From the NCBI GenBank assembly GCA_947466555.1, contig CANIFK010000018.1:1-17897 (forward strand): a DNA stretch of 17,897 nt, given 5' to 3'. Origin of the DNA: Acidobacteriota bacterium. GTDB taxonomy: Bacteria > Acidobacteriota > Terriglobia > Bryobacterales > Bryobacteraceae. Below are positions 6,072-15,154 of this stretch, piece after piece. Within the stretch, counting starts at the first letter, position 1. The number at the start of each line of letters is the position of its first letter. Below the pieces are notes generated by a model, which was not told the origin of the DNA, ran no database searches, and worked only from the letters and a program-made list of their open reading frames with translations. The translations under genes and the position numbers were made by a program.

Positions 6072-9000
6072 TTAGAAGGACAAGCGCAGGCCGAAGCGGA
6101 ACTTGCGTTCGCCTTCGGCGCTGGTGATGGCCATGAAGTTGTTGGTTGCGACGACGGCGCCGGTGGACGCGTTGGTCGACATGCTGCTGACGTTCGCCGC
6201 GGGGTTGCCGAAGCGGGGCGTGTTGGTGAAGTTGAAGGCTTCGGCCTTGAACTGCAGCGTGATTTTTTCGGTGATGGCGAAGTCCTTGAACATGGCCAGG
6301 TCAGCCTTTTGGAAGCCGGGACCACGAACGGAGTTGCGGCCCATGGAACCAAAGCGGAAGGCGTTGGAGGCGCGTTGGAAGTTGGGGTCGCGGAAGGAGG
6401 TCACGGCGTAGTACTGCGTGCCGGGACCGGCGTCGCCAGTCTTTACAAGTTCGCCGATCTGGTCGGCCGTCTGGCTGGAGCCGGGCGCGTTGAGGGAGGC
6501 GGCGGCGGCCGAGACGGTGAAGGGCGTGCCGGTGTAGGCGGAGTAGATACCGTTCACGCGCCAGCCACCGGCGACCTTGTCAGCCACGCCTTTGAGGGCG
6601 AACTGCTTGCCTTTGCCGAAGGGCATTTCGTAGACCCAGCTCATGACGAACATGTGCGTGCGGTCGTAGCCGGCGAGGGCACGATTGCGGCGCATGGCGC
6701 TTTCGAGGTTGGTCAAGGGGAGACCGGCCCAGCCATCGTCATCGCTCATATTGATCGATTTCGACCAGGTGTAGCCTCCCTTGAGGAAGAGGCCCTTGGC
6801 CATGCTCTTGTTCATCGACACCTGCATGGCGTGATAGTTGGAGCTGCCGAAGCCGTCCCACATCAAGGTTTCGATGAGGCGGTTCTGGGTGGCGGCGAGC
6901 GGGCGGCCAGTGGGGCCGCTGCCGATGGGTGCGGCGTTGATGTCGCGGTCGAGGAACTGGTGCACGGTTTGGTTGCCAACGTAGCCGGCCGAGAGGATCA
7001 TCTCGCCAGGGAGGCGGCGTTCGAGCGTGTAGTTCCAGCTATGAATATAGCCGCGGTGGAGTTCGCCGCCCCAGGGGCTGCGGGGTCCCATGTTGACGGT
7101 GGGCGGGAGGACGACGGTGCCGGAGCTGATGTCGGGCGTGGGCACGTCGGGCACGCCTTTGGCGAGGGTGCTGTAGTAGCCGTACTGCGAGGGGGCGACC
7201 CAGGAGGCGGCGATGGTTGCGGGGTAGAGACCGCGCAGGGGACGGGAGACGACCATGGGGTTATAGCTGACGCTATAGCCGGAGCGCATGACCGTCTTGT
7301 CGTCCAGGCGCCAGGCGAAGCCGACGCGAGGGGCGAAGAGCTTCTTGGAGACGCTGAGGCCGTTTTCCTTCGGGATGTTGCCGATGCCGCCGATGGTGAC
7401 GAGGTTGGTCTTGGGATCCCAGCGTTCGAGACCGCGGTCATCGGCACGATCCATGAGCGGGTAGTACTCATAGCGCAGTCCGATGTTGACGGTGAGTTTG
7501 CGGTTGACCTGCCAGCGGTCGCGGATATAGAGGCCGTGCTGCCATTCCCGCGTTTTCATTTGCAGGAACTGGAGCGACTTGTCGGCGGAGCCGAGGATGT
7601 CGAGCAGGCCGGCGGCGTACTGGTGCGAGGTGCGCGAGACCTGGCCGAGAAGCACGGTGGCGTTGCCGGTGGGCGTGAGAGCGCCGCGCGGGTTGGCCAG
7701 TTCGGGCTGCCAGTGGTTCAGGGCGTGGCGGATGGTATCGACACCCCAGCGGAACTCGTGCGCGCCGTGAATCTTGGAGAAGTTCATGGTGTACGTGTAG
7801 CTGCGATCCGCGTAGAAGTTAGGATTCGACGAGGTGCAGTTGCCCCAGGCGGTGAAGCCGTTGTTGATGCAGGGTTGACCGGAGTAGCGGATGTCGTTGG
7901 CGAAGGCCTTGCCGCCGTTGGTGCCGGGGATGCCCCAGACTTCCGAGCCCCAGTTCTTGCCGTAGTCGGGACCAGTGGCTTCATTGCGGAAGCGGGTGTA
8001 GCCGAAGACGCCGTCGATCAGGAACGTCGGGGTGAGGGTGTAGTTGAAGCCGAACGTCGGGATGTCGACGCGGGAGAAGGCGGTGCCGATCTGGCCGAGG
8101 CCGGGACCGGTGAGCGCGCCGAGAGCGCCGGCGCCCTGGACGGGAGCCTTCATGAGCGAGTACTTGCCCCACACCATGAGCTTCTGGGTGATGTTGTAGT
8201 TCGACTTAATGTCGTACTGATCGCGGGTGAGCGAGAGCGTCGCCGCGGAGAAGTAGTTGCCGGTGAGGCCGGAGGAGTCCTGCGCGGGCTGATTCGGCAG
8301 GGGCGCCATCTGTTGGATTTTCAACCAGGTGGGCGAGAAGAGCGAAGAGGGAATCTGGTTGTTGGGGAACGGCGCGCGGTTGGAGCCATCGGGGTTGCCG
8401 GAGTACGGATTGTAGATGGCGCCCAGGTTGGCGTAGGCGTTGAAGTTGCCCGCGCGCATATCGGCCGGAGGCACGGAGTAGTTGCCGAACTGGTTGGTCC
8501 GTTCGGCGGTGCGCTCGTAGCTGAAGAAGTAGAACAGCTTGTTCTTGATGATGGGTCCGCCGACGGTGAAGCCGGGGATGTTGACGATGGATTTGGGCAG
8601 AGTGGGTTTATTGATGTTCTGCTGGAAGAAGTAGGGGCGGGCGTAGAGGTGCTGGTTGTCGTGATACCAGAAGGCCGAACCGTGGAGCTGGTTGGTGCCC
8701 GACTTGGTGGCGACGGTGACGGCGGCGCCGCCGGCCATGCCCTGTTCGGCGTCGTAGGAAGACGTCGAGATGTTCACCGTTTCGATTGATTCGACGGGCG
8801 GGTTGTAGAGCGTGTGGTGGGGGAGCCAGATGTACACGTTCGTCGCGCCGTCGATGCGGGTGTTGTTGTTGTTGCGATTGGTGCCGTTGACGTTGGTGGT
8901 CAGCGAGCGGGAGGGCGAGGAGCCGACCGAGTTCTGGAAGGCGGCCGGCGTGGCGCCGGGGACCAGATTGATCAGCGATTGGAAGTTGCGGTAGGCAGGG

Positions 9001-9437
9001 AGGGGAAGTTCGACGACGGCTTTCGAAGTGATTTCGGAGCGGGTGTCGGAACGGTCCGTTTGCAGGGCGGCCGCGGTGGATTCGACGGTGATCTTGTCGC
9101 TGACCTGGCCGACTTCGAGACGGGTGTCGACGCGGGTTACGGTGTTGATGGTTACGTTGATGCCCGTACGGGTGACCGCACGGAAGCCGGGGGCGGAAAC
9201 GGCCAGGCTGTAGGTGCCGGGCAGGAGGCTGACGAGGGTGTAACGGCCCTGGTCATCGGCCTTGCTTTCGCGGGTGGCGGCTGTCTGGGTGTTGGTGATG
9301 GTTACGGTTGCGCCGGGGACGCTGGCGCCGGAGGGGTCTTCGACCGCGCCGACGATGGAACCGTAAAGGACTTGCGCGTGCATGGGGGCCGTGGCGAGAG
9401 CCAGCGACACCGCCAGGATTAGCGTTTTCATTGTCAT
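6072..9437 (-). CDS. Oar-like TonB-dependent receptor with carboxypeptidase-regulatory domain
   Basis: A 1121-residue outer-membrane protein. Residues 1-22 form a signal peptide (MKTLILAVSLALATAPMHA). Residues 24-110 are a carboxypeptidase-regulatory-like Ig fold (GSIVGAVEDPSGASVPGATV, then GRYTLVSLLPGTYSLAVSAPGF). A plug domain follows to about 255 (SLINLVPGATP, RIDGATN, VTVATKSGTNQLHGSAF). The rest is a beta-barrel with many aromatic strands and GLRYEYYP-type segments, ending in FRFGLRLSF, the C-terminal Phe expected by the BAM machinery. Such proteins take up large substrates, often oligosaccharides or peptides, and occur in large families in Acidobacteriota. Two ATGs (9437 and 9431) compete; AGGAG at 9442-9446 lies four bases before the first. 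No SusD-like partner is present. The 131 bases between this gene and the upstream kinase-like gene show no clear promoter. Confidence 0.93.
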   Translation of the reverse strand: MTMKTLILAVSLALATAPMHAQVLYGSIVGAVEDPSGASVPGATVTITNTQTAATRESKADDQGRYTLVSLLPGTYSLAVSAPGFRAVTRTGINVTINTVTRVDTRLEVGQVSDKITVESTAAALQTDRSDTRSEITSKAVVELPLPAYRNFQSLINLVPGATPAAFQNSVGSSPSRSLTTNVNGTNRNNNNTRIDGATNVYIWLPHHTLYNPPVESIETVNISTSSYDAEQGMAGGAAVTVATKSGTNQLHGSAFWYHDNQHLYARPYFFQQNINKPTLPKSIVNIPGFTVGGPIIKNKLFYFFSYERTAERTNQFGNYSVPPADMRAGNFNAYANLGAIYNPYSGNPDGSNRAPFPNNQIPSSLFSPTWLKIQQMAPLPNQPAQDSSGLTGNYFSAATLSLTRDQYDIKSNYNITQKLMVWGKYSLMKAPVQGAGALGALTGPGLGQIGTAFSRVDIPTFGFNYTLTPTFLIDGVFGYTRFRNEATGPDYGKNWGSEVWGIPGTNGGKAFANDIRYSGQPCINNGFTAWGNCTSSNPNFYADRSYTYTMNFSKIHGAHEFRWGVDTIRHALNHWQPELANPRGALTPTGNATVLLGQVSRTSHQYAAGLLDILGSADKSLQFLQMKTREWQHGLYIRDRWQVNRKLTVNIGLRYEYYPLMDRADDRGLERWDPKTNLVTIGGIGNIPKENGLSVSKKLFAPRVGFAWRLDDKTVMRSGYSVSYNPMVVSRPLRGLYPATIAASWVAPSQYGYYSTLAKGVPDVPTPDISSGTVVLPPTVNMGPRSPWGGELHRGYIHSWNYTLERRLPGEMILSAGYVGNQTVHQFLDRDINAAPIGSGPTGRPLAATQNRLIETLMWDGFGSSNYHAMQVSMNKSMAKGLFLKGGYTWSKSINMSDDDGWAGLPLTNLESAMRRNRALAGYDRTHMFVMSWVYEMPFGKGKQFALKGVADKVAGGWRVNGIYSAYTGTPFTVSAAAASLNAPGSSQTADQIGELVKTGDAGPGTQYYAVTSFRDPNFQRASNAFRFGSMGRNSVRGPGFQKADLAMFKDFAITEKITLQFKAEAFNFTNTPRFGNPAANVSSMSTNASTGAVVATNNFMAITSAEGERKFRFGLRLSF

Positions 9438-9568
9438 TTCACTCCTGAAGTTTGTGAACGACTGCGTGGGGTTCGTTGGGAACAATGATAACGCGGTGCA
9501 AGTGGAAGATGAACAGATTTTCTTCTGTCTTAATGTCCTCGATTCCCTCAGGATTGCGACGGCCGCGC

Positions 9569-10354
9569 TTAGGGGCGAGACTCCAGCGTGAACAGGGCCT
9601 TTTCGCCACCGGCCTCGAAGAATTTCACGATCTTGTCGCGCCGAGCCAGGATACCGGAGATCTCCGACGACGTAATGTAGTTCGCCATGGCGGTCCGCAT
9701 CGTGGCGTTGTCCAATTTTCTCATCGCCGCCAGGAAATTTCGGTCGCACATCACCAGGTTTTTGGCGTTCAGCAACTCCTTGCTGATGCGGAAGGCGCGG
9801 GTGTGGTCGATCATCCAGATGTCCCAGTTCTTGGTGATCAGCAGATTGCCCAGATTGCGGTCCGTGTTGGCGATCAACTGGTCGAAGATGCGGACCACAT
9901 TCATCTCGCGGTTCCACTTTTCGGTGTCCGGTGAGGCTTCCTTCTTCCTCATGCGTGCGGCTTCATCGAACATGACCTCGTCGATCCACCACGTGAACGC
10001 CGCCGACTTCCCTGCATAGTTGCGCTCCACCGAAGGGGGGATCATGTTCAACCCCAGCAACCGGCCCAGCCGGTATCCGGCGATGTTGAACTTATAGCTG
10101 TCGCGGAAATTGATCTCGACGCCCCGGCTGCCTTCGAACCGCGATTTCGATTCGTCGATCGTTTGAATCTGCGCGTCGTGGGTGAGTTTGCCGTTGCTGA
10201 GTGTGGCGCGGATGGTGCCCGTGATGCCGGTTTTGGAGTCTTTGGTGCTAACCACTTTGGCGGTGCGCAGAAATTCTTCTTTTTCGGCGAGCGTTAAGTC
10301 CGGGACCTGCGCGCAGAGCGAAACGGCGGAAACCAGATACAGAGCAAATCGCAT
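9569..10354 (-). CDS. Exported HipA/PI3K-like kinase-fold protein
   Basis: A 261-residue protein starting at ATG 10354, with AGGAGA six to seven bases upstream. A short hydrophobic N-terminus (MRFALYLVSAVSLCAQ) looks like a signal peptide. The body resembles the HipA / PI3-PI4 kinase / FAM20C branch of the kinase superfamily. Its catalytic-type core is FDQLIANTDRNLGNLLI (157-173, Asp165 and Asn170), followed by the metal-binding-like Asp183 in WMIDHTRAF. The N-lobe side contains FNIAGYRLGRLLGLNMIPPSV. A C-terminal helical part includes LARRDKIVKFFE. No transmembrane anchor is seen. It is 55 bases downstream of the exported phosphatase on the same strand. ATP is not normally available outside the cytoplasm, so either the signal peptide call is wrong, another donor is used, or the protein is a non-catalytic binder. 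Fold call moderate, export call moderate. Confidence 0.78.
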   Translation of the reverse strand: MRFALYLVSAVSLCAQVPDLTLAEKEEFLRTAKVVSTKDSKTGITGTIRATLSNGKLTHDAQIQTIDESKSRFEGSRGVEINFRDSYKFNIAGYRLGRLLGLNMIPPSVERNYAGKSAAFTWWIDEVMFDEAARMRKKEASPDTEKWNREMNVVRIFDQLIANTDRNLGNLLITKNWDIWMIDHTRAFRISKELLNAKNLVMCDRNFLAAMRKLDNATMRTAMANYITSSEISGILARRDKIVKFFEAGGEKALFTLESRP

Positions 10355-10409
10355 GTCAATCTCCTTCTGTCCGTGTATAGCGCCGAAGCTAATCGGGAGG
10401 GGCCAAGTT

Positions 10410-11384
10410 CTATTTCGGCAATGGAAGTTTTGAGTCCGTTGAAAGGGTGGAAGCCTGGTCACCTTCGATGACGAGCGCGAGACGATGGGCGCCGTAGACG
10501 TCCGCCAGGCCGACGTCGATGGCCAATACCGAGCCGCCGTAGAGCGTCAGAATCTTGCCGCCGGTGGGCGTGTGGCCGATGACGACGCGGCGGGCGGCGA
10601 AGTTCTTCAGCAGCCGTTGGACGTGGTTGGCGAGCGCGGGGTCTTCCTGCGCGATGCCGCGGTACCAGAGCACGCCCTGCTCGTCGCGGACGTAGCCGTC
10701 TTCGGCGAGTTTGGCGAAATCGCTGAATTCCTCGGTGATGCCCCTGTTGATATCGCGGATGGATTTGCCGGCGTATTTGGGGCTGATGCCGCCGTGGACG
10801 AAGAGCGTATCGTTGATGCGAATGACGGCGTTGTGCCCGCGAATCCATTTACCGTAGCGGCCTTGCGGGCCGAATTGAGCGCGATGTTCCACCCAGCCCG
10901 GCGGGTGGGCGGTCATCCATTTGGCGCGGAAGGCGGCATCGGGTTTGGGCTTCATCTTGCGGGTTTCCTGTTCCCACAACTGCTCGACCTGGGCCGCGGA
11001 TTCGTTGCCGCGGAAGGCGGCGAACTCGCCCGGTGAGACGTAGCGCAGATCGCCGTAGAGGTTCATGGCTTCGTGGTTGCCGATGAGGCAGTGGACGTAA
11101 CCGCCGGTTTTGGGCGCTTGCTTTTCCAAGGCCATCAGCAGTTCCATGACCTTGCGCGAATCGGGGCCGCGGTCGACGACGTCGCCGATCTGGACCAGGT
11201 GCGTCTTGCCGCCGGTCCAGGTACCTTTTTCGTCGATGAGCGCGGCGGCGCGGAGAACGTCGATAAAGGCGGTGTAGCCGCCGTGGACATCGCCAACGGC
11301 CACGATGCGCTCGACGCCTTTCCATGTGTCCTGGGCCGAGGTGACGGCGAGGGTGCACAGGGCCAGGAGGAGTCGCCGGGTCAT
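10410..11384 (-). CDS. Exported calcineurin-like metallophosphoesterase (Shelph/PPP-like)
   Basis: A 324-residue phosphatase of the PPP/Shewanella-like (Shelph) metallophosphoesterase group, which removes phosphate from proteins or small molecules using two metal ions. All the motifs are visible: GDVHG (31-35, Asp32/His34), GDVVDRG (67-73), GNHEAMN (102-108), FVHGG (195-199, His198) and VIGHTPTGG (268-276, His271). A signal peptide (TRRLLLALCTLAVTSAQD) suggests periplasmic location. The ATG at 11384 was chosen because it begins the signal peptide. The extra upstream frame is Arg/His-rich and overlaps the divergent gene region. There is no clear Shine-Dalgarno before the ATG. It precedes the kinase-like gene on the same strand by 55 bases and is divergent from the MFS gene. 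Confidence 0.93.
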   Translation of the reverse strand: MTRRLLLALCTLAVTSAQDTWKGVERIVAVGDVHGGYTAFIDVLRAAALIDEKGTWTGGKTHLVQIGDVVDRGPDSRKVMELLMALEKQAPKTGGYVHCLIGNHEAMNLYGDLRYVSPGEFAAFRGNESAAQVEQLWEQETRKMKPKPDAAFRAKWMTAHPPGWVEHRAQFGPQGRYGKWIRGHNAVIRINDTLFVHGGISPKYAGKSIRDINRGITEEFSDFAKLAEDGYVRDEQGVLWYRGIAQEDPALANHVQRLLKNFAARRVVIGHTPTGGKILTLYGGSVLAIDVGLADVYGAHRLALVIEGDQASTLSTDSKLPLPK

Positions 11385-11492
11385 AGGGTCTACTATGACA
11401 TTCGGCGCGGGCGGCTCGTGTAGGATGGTTCGATACTGCGCCGCCATTTCCAAGGTCAGGATGCTTCGCCCGCCGGCAGAATTGCGATCGCG

Positions 11493-13610
11493 GTGGGGGC
11501 GATCATGGTGTCGTACCAGACGGCCGGGAAGGCGTTGCGGGACGCGGTTTTCCTGGCCCATTACGACGTGAGCCAACTGCCTGCGATGGTGATGGCGGGG
11601 GCGGTGCTGACGATTGCGCTGAGCCTGTTGTCGACCCGTTGGATGGCGCGAATGGGGCCGGGGCGGCTTGTGTCGCGGGTGTTTCTATTCAGCGGATTAT
11701 TGCAGTTTGCCGAGTGGCTGGCGGTGGGGACCTTTCCGCGGATTGTGGCACCGGTGTGCTACCTGCACATCGTTTCGCTGACGGCGATTCTGGGGTCGGG
11801 CTTCTGGTCGATGATCAGTGAGACGGTGCTGCTGCGGCAGGCGCGGCAGGTGTATGGGCGCATTGGCGCGTGGAGCACGGCCGGCGGTATTGTGGGCGGG
11901 TTGATTGCCGAACGCACCGGGGCGTTGCTGGGCACCAACGCGGTGATGATGCAGATGGCGCTGTCGCATCTGGTGTGCGCGGCGCTGCTGTGGGATCTGG
12001 CGCCGGCGCCGCCGGCCGCGGTGGACGAGGAAGGGGAGGCGCCGGTATGGGCCGCGTTTTCCAACGTGCCGTACCTGGGGCCGCTGGCGTTGCTGGTGTT
12101 GCTGGGGACGAGCAGCGCGGCGGCGTTGGACTTCCTGTTCAAAGCGCAAGCGCGGGAGGCGTATGGACAGGGGCCGGAACTACTGCGGTTCCTGGCGCTG
12201 TTCCATACAGCGAGTGGGGTGCTGACGTTTCTGATGCAGTGGGTGATTGCGCGGGTTTCGGTGGAGCGTGTGGGGCTGGCGGCGTTGGCCGGCAGCGTGC
12301 CGGCGGTGGTGGGCGCGGGGAGCGTGATGACGGCGATGATCCCGGGGTTCCCGATGATTGCGGGACTGCGATTGCTGGAGGCCTCGGCACGAGTGTCCCT
12401 ATTTAAGAACGGGTACGAGCTGTTCTACACGCCGATTCCGGCGCAGGAAAAGCGGGCGGTGAAAACGTTCGTCGATGTGGTGTGTGACCGCATGGGCGAT
12501 GCGACCAGTTCGGTGGTGGTGCAGACTGCGCTGGTGGCGGCGCCGGGCGCGGCGCGGTACGTGATTCTGGGCTTCACGGCGGGGGCGGCCCTGGTGTCGT
12601 TACGGATTGCGGCGCGCCTGGATAAGGCGTATCACGAGGTGGTGCAGCGCGGGTTGATTCATCGCGCGCACGAAGTGAATCCCGCCTATGTCGAGGAGCC
12701 GTCGAAGACGTTTCGCTCGCTCAACGAGGACTCCGTGGGGCCGTACCTGGTGCGGGAGTATCCGAGCGATCCGTCGCGCCAGGACCCTGTTTTGCAACTG
12801 CTGACGGCTCTCCGCAGCGGTTCCGCGCCGCGCGTGCAGGCGACGCTGAAGGGGGTGGGTGGCAAGCCACTCGACGCCAATCTGGCGCCGGCGGTGATCG
12901 CGCTATTGGGCTGGGACGAGGTGGCACACGGCGCAAGGGATCTGCTGGTGGCGCAGTCGGGCCGCTTCGCGGGGCTGCTGATCGATTCGCTTTGCGACCC
13001 GCTTCAGGACTTCGTGGTGCGCCGGCGGATCCCGCGGATTTTGGCCGCGCACCCGTCGCAGGTCGTTTGCGACGGGCTGATTCAAGGGCTGGAGGACGAC
13101 CGGTTTGAAGTGCGGTTCCAATGCGGCCGCGGGCTGGACCGTGTGTTGCGGAAGCTGCTGAACGTTCGCATCGATGCCGAACCCGTGTTTGCGGCGGTGA
13201 TCCGGGAGGTCTCCGTGAATCAGCAGATTTGGGACAGCCGGCGTTTGCTGGACGAGCGGGAGACGGAGGACGAGTTCTCGTACCTGGATGACGTGCTGCG
13301 CGAACGAGCGCACCAGAGCATGGAGCACGTCTTTACGCTGCTGGCCCTGGTGTTGCCTCGGGAGCCGGTGCGGACGGCGTTCCGCGCGCTGCACAGCGGC
13401 GACCGGGCGCTGATGGACCTGGCGTTGGAATACATGGACCGGGCGGTGCCGCCGGCTGTGAAAGAGACGTTGTGGCCGGTGCTGGTGGGCCGTGCGGAGG
13501 CGATTCCGGAGGACGTGCGCGAGAAGGCTGCGCGCGATATTCTGCTGACCGAACGGGGGCTGCTGGCGGCGTTGAAACGGATTGATGAGGCCGACGCGGC
13601 GGGCGCCTGA
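11493..13610 (+). CDS. MFS/NTT-like transporter with C-terminal HEAT-like repeat region
   Basis: At least 705 residues. The N-terminal half is a polytopic membrane domain (about 1-375) with a cytoplasmic loop near 170-187. It carries motifs seen in MFS proteins related to the ADP/ATP-translocase (NTT) group: ALRDAVFLAHY at 14-24, VYGRIGAWSTAGGIVGG at 120-136, and SLFKNGYELFYTPIPAQEKR at 302-321 followed by DRMGDA. Residues about 430-700 are soluble and helical, with HEAT-like repeats (VVRRRIPRIL, GLEDDRFEVRFQCGRGLDRVL). The substrate is unknown. The GTG at 11493 has no ribosome site and cuts into the first membrane helix. The same frame is open back to 11424, encoding GRIAIAVGA just before, so the true start is probably upstream, possibly CTG 11436. 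A strong terminator follows the stop. Confidence 0.87.
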   Translation: MGAIMVSYQTAGKALRDAVFLAHYDVSQLPAMVMAGAVLTIALSLLSTRWMARMGPGRLVSRVFLFSGLLQFAEWLAVGTFPRIVAPVCYLHIVSLTAILGSGFWSMISETVLLRQARQVYGRIGAWSTAGGIVGGLIAERTGALLGTNAVMMQMALSHLVCAALLWDLAPAPPAAVDEEGEAPVWAAFSNVPYLGPLALLVLLGTSSAAALDFLFKAQAREAYGQGPELLRFLALFHTASGVLTFLMQWVIARVSVERVGLAALAGSVPAVVGAGSVMTAMIPGFPMIAGLRLLEASARVSLFKNGYELFYTPIPAQEKRAVKTFVDVVCDRMGDATSSVVVQTALVAAPGAARYVILGFTAGAALVSLRIAARLDKAYHEVVQRGLIHRAHEVNPAYVEEPSKTFRSLNEDSVGPYLVREYPSDPSRQDPVLQLLTALRSGSAPRVQATLKGVGGKPLDANLAPAVIALLGWDEVAHGARDLLVAQSGRFAGLLIDSLCDPLQDFVVRRRIPRILAAHPSQVVCDGLIQGLEDDRFEVRFQCGRGLDRVLRKLLNVRIDAEPVFAAVIREVSVNQQIWDSRRLLDERETEDEFSYLDDVLRERAHQSMEHVFTLLALVLPREPVRTAFRALHSGDRALMDLALEYMDRAVPPAVKETLWPVLVGRAEAIPEDVREKAARDILLTERGLLAALKRIDEADAAGA

Positions 13611-13613
13611 AAA

Positions 13614-13650
13614 GCAAAACGCCCCGGCTGTAGAGGCCGGGGCGTTTTGC
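13614..13650. terminator. Bidirectional intrinsic terminator between convergent genes
   Basis: A perfect 15-base inverted repeat (arms 13614-13628 and 13636-13650) has a seven-base loop. Each arm begins with GCAAAAC, so the GC-rich core is flanked by A on one side and T on the other in both directions. It sits four bases after the MFS transporter stop and 21 bases beyond the glutamine synthetase stop on the other strand, so it can serve both transcripts. Confidence 0.9.
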
Positions 13651-13671
13651 GTCGAACAGGGTTGACGAAGT

Positions 13672-15099
13672 TTAGAACTGGTTCCAGAGGTACTGGTTGT
13701 AGACTTCGTGGTGGAATTGCACTTCGGCGGGTTTCACAACCGTACCGAGGAGGCGGGCGCAGCGGTCGGCGGAGCCCTTCTTCAGGTCGGCGTAGCGGGC
13801 CTTGACGTCGTCGCCCAGCAACTTGCCGGTCCATTCGGCCTTGTTGAAGTTTTCCAGGGCGTCGTAGATGTTGTCCGGCAGGTAGCGGTCGGCCTGACGC
13901 AGGTTCTTGATCTTTTCGATGTCGCCTTCGAGACCGGTCTTGAACACCGAGTAGAGCACCAGGTAGGGGTTGGCGTCGGGGCCGACGGAGCGGACTTCGA
14001 CGCGCGAGCTCTTTTCGTTACCGATCGGGATGCGGACCATCGAACCGCGATCGACGGCCGAGGCCTTGATCTGGTTCGGGGCTTCGAAGTGCGGATCCAG
14101 GCGGCGATAGGCGTTGACGGAGGCGTTCAACAACAGGCAGATGTCGTTGCCGTGGGTCAGGATGCGGTCGACGAAGCTCCAGGCGAACTTGGAGATCTTC
14201 TCTTCACCCTTGGGATCCCAGAAGAGGTTCTTGCCCTTCTTGGTGATCGACACGTTGGTGTGCATGCCGCTGCCGTTGACGCCGACAACCGGCTTGGGCA
14301 GGAAGCTGGCGGTGAGGCCCATCTTGGTGGCGACCTGACGGCAGATCAGCTTGTAGATCTGGATCTGGTCGGCCGCGGTGACGACGTCGCCGTAGGTGTA
14401 GTTGATTTCAAACTGCGACGGGGCGACTTCCGGGTGATCCTTTTCGTTCTCGAAGCCCATGGCACGCTGCACTTCAGCGACGGTGTCGATGAAGGTGCGG
14501 AGCGGGTCGCCGGGGAGCGAGTGATAGTAGCCGCCGGTGTTGACGTAGTCGAACTTGGCAGTTTCGTGGAAGCGGCGTTCCGCGTCCTGGCCCTGGAACA
14601 GGAAGCCTTCAATTTCGTTGGCGGCGTTCAGGGTGTAGCCTTCGGTCTCGTACATCTTGGCGGCATAGCCCTTCAGGACGCCGCGGATGTCGCCGGAGTA
14701 GGCGGTGCCATCTTTGTCGATGACTTCGCAGAACACCAGAACTTTGCCGGAACCGAAGATGTCGGCCGGAGCGTGATAGAAAGCGCCCCAGTCGATGCCC
14801 AGGCGCAGATCGCTCTCCTTCTGGGCCGTAAAGCCGCGGATGGAGGAACCGTCGAACGTCAAGTTGTCCCAGCTCTTCAGCAGGAACTTCTTGTCGTAGT
14901 CGAGCATGTGGAGGCGGCCTTCAAGGTCGCTGAACAGGACGGTGACGGCCTTGATCCGGGTCTCTTCGGTGAGATACTTCAGCCGTTCTTCCCGAACCTG
15001 ATCCGCCGGAACCCGGTCCTTCCGCTGTTGCTTAATCGCAAGGTTTTTCTCTTCCAGCTCTGCGTAAGAGAGCTCCAAAAAGTCGCGCAGGTTGCTCAA
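13672..15099 (-). CDS. Glutamine synthetase-family protein (divergent, with N-terminal extension)
   Basis: A 475-residue protein of the glutamine synthetase I superfamily, which joins ammonia to glutamate (or a related acceptor) using ATP. Active-site motifs are FDGSSIRGF (82-90), the metal-binding pair Glu162/Glu164 in NEIEGFLF, KPVVGVNGSGMHTNVS (269-284) and YRRLDPHFEAPNQIKASAVDR. The C-terminal SRVEVRSVGPDANPYL matches the substrate/ATP region. About 45 extra N-terminal residues (charged, helical) precede the usual first strand. A Tyr412 in DNIYDAL sits where the adenylylation tyrosine lies in other family members, but the surrounding LPPEE-type context is absent. Translation starts at TTG 15099 with GAGGAG six bases upstream. 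It has its own promoter. Glutamine synthetase itself is likely; a gamma-glutamyl-polyamine synthetase-like role is possible. Confidence 0.9.
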   Translation of the reverse strand: MSNLRDFLELSYAELEEKNLAIKQQRKDRVPADQVREERLKYLTEETRIKAVTVLFSDLEGRLHMLDYDKKFLLKSWDNLTFDGSSIRGFTAQKESDLRLGIDWGAFYHAPADIFGSGKVLVFCEVIDKDGTAYSGDIRGVLKGYAAKMYETEGYTLNAANEIEGFLFQGQDAERRFHETAKFDYVNTGGYYHSLPGDPLRTFIDTVAEVQRAMGFENEKDHPEVAPSQFEINYTYGDVVTAADQIQIYKLICRQVATKMGLTASFLPKPVVGVNGSGMHTNVSITKKGKNLFWDPKGEEKISKFAWSFVDRILTHGNDICLLLNASVNAYRRLDPHFEAPNQIKASAVDRGSMVRIPIGNEKSSRVEVRSVGPDANPYLVLYSVFKTGLEGDIEKIKNLRQADRYLPDNIYDALENFNKAEWTGKLLGDDVKARYADLKKGSADRCARLLGTVVKPAEVQFHHEVYNQYLWNQF

Positions 15100-15154
15100 T
15101 TCAATCTCCTCAGGTAACGGGGTGGGAAACGGCGCAATCCGCCGCTATTTCTCG

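Noticed and set aside
6008..6352. Upstream extension of the DHFR-fold frame
   Set aside because: It would run through the receptor's 3' end and the terminator, and the translation is Pro/Ser/Arg-rich. Homology begins exactly at the ATG at 6007.
6309..8789. Very long open frame (826 codons) antisense to the Oar-like receptor
   Set aside because: It is Gly/Val/Ala/Glu-rich without any motif, lies wholly inside a well-supported receptor gene, and is what high-GC codon bias produces on the opposite strand.
8858..8880. GTT trinucleotide run
   Set aside because: It encodes the Asn-rich NGTNRNNNNTRIDG segment of the receptor plug, a normal feature of this family, so it is not a separate repeat element.
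13708..15117. 469-codon frame antisense to the glutamine synthetase
   Set aside because: The composition is a low-complexity mirror of the real gene and no family is recognisable. The minus-strand synthetase has all its catalytic motifs plus a promoter and a ribosome site.
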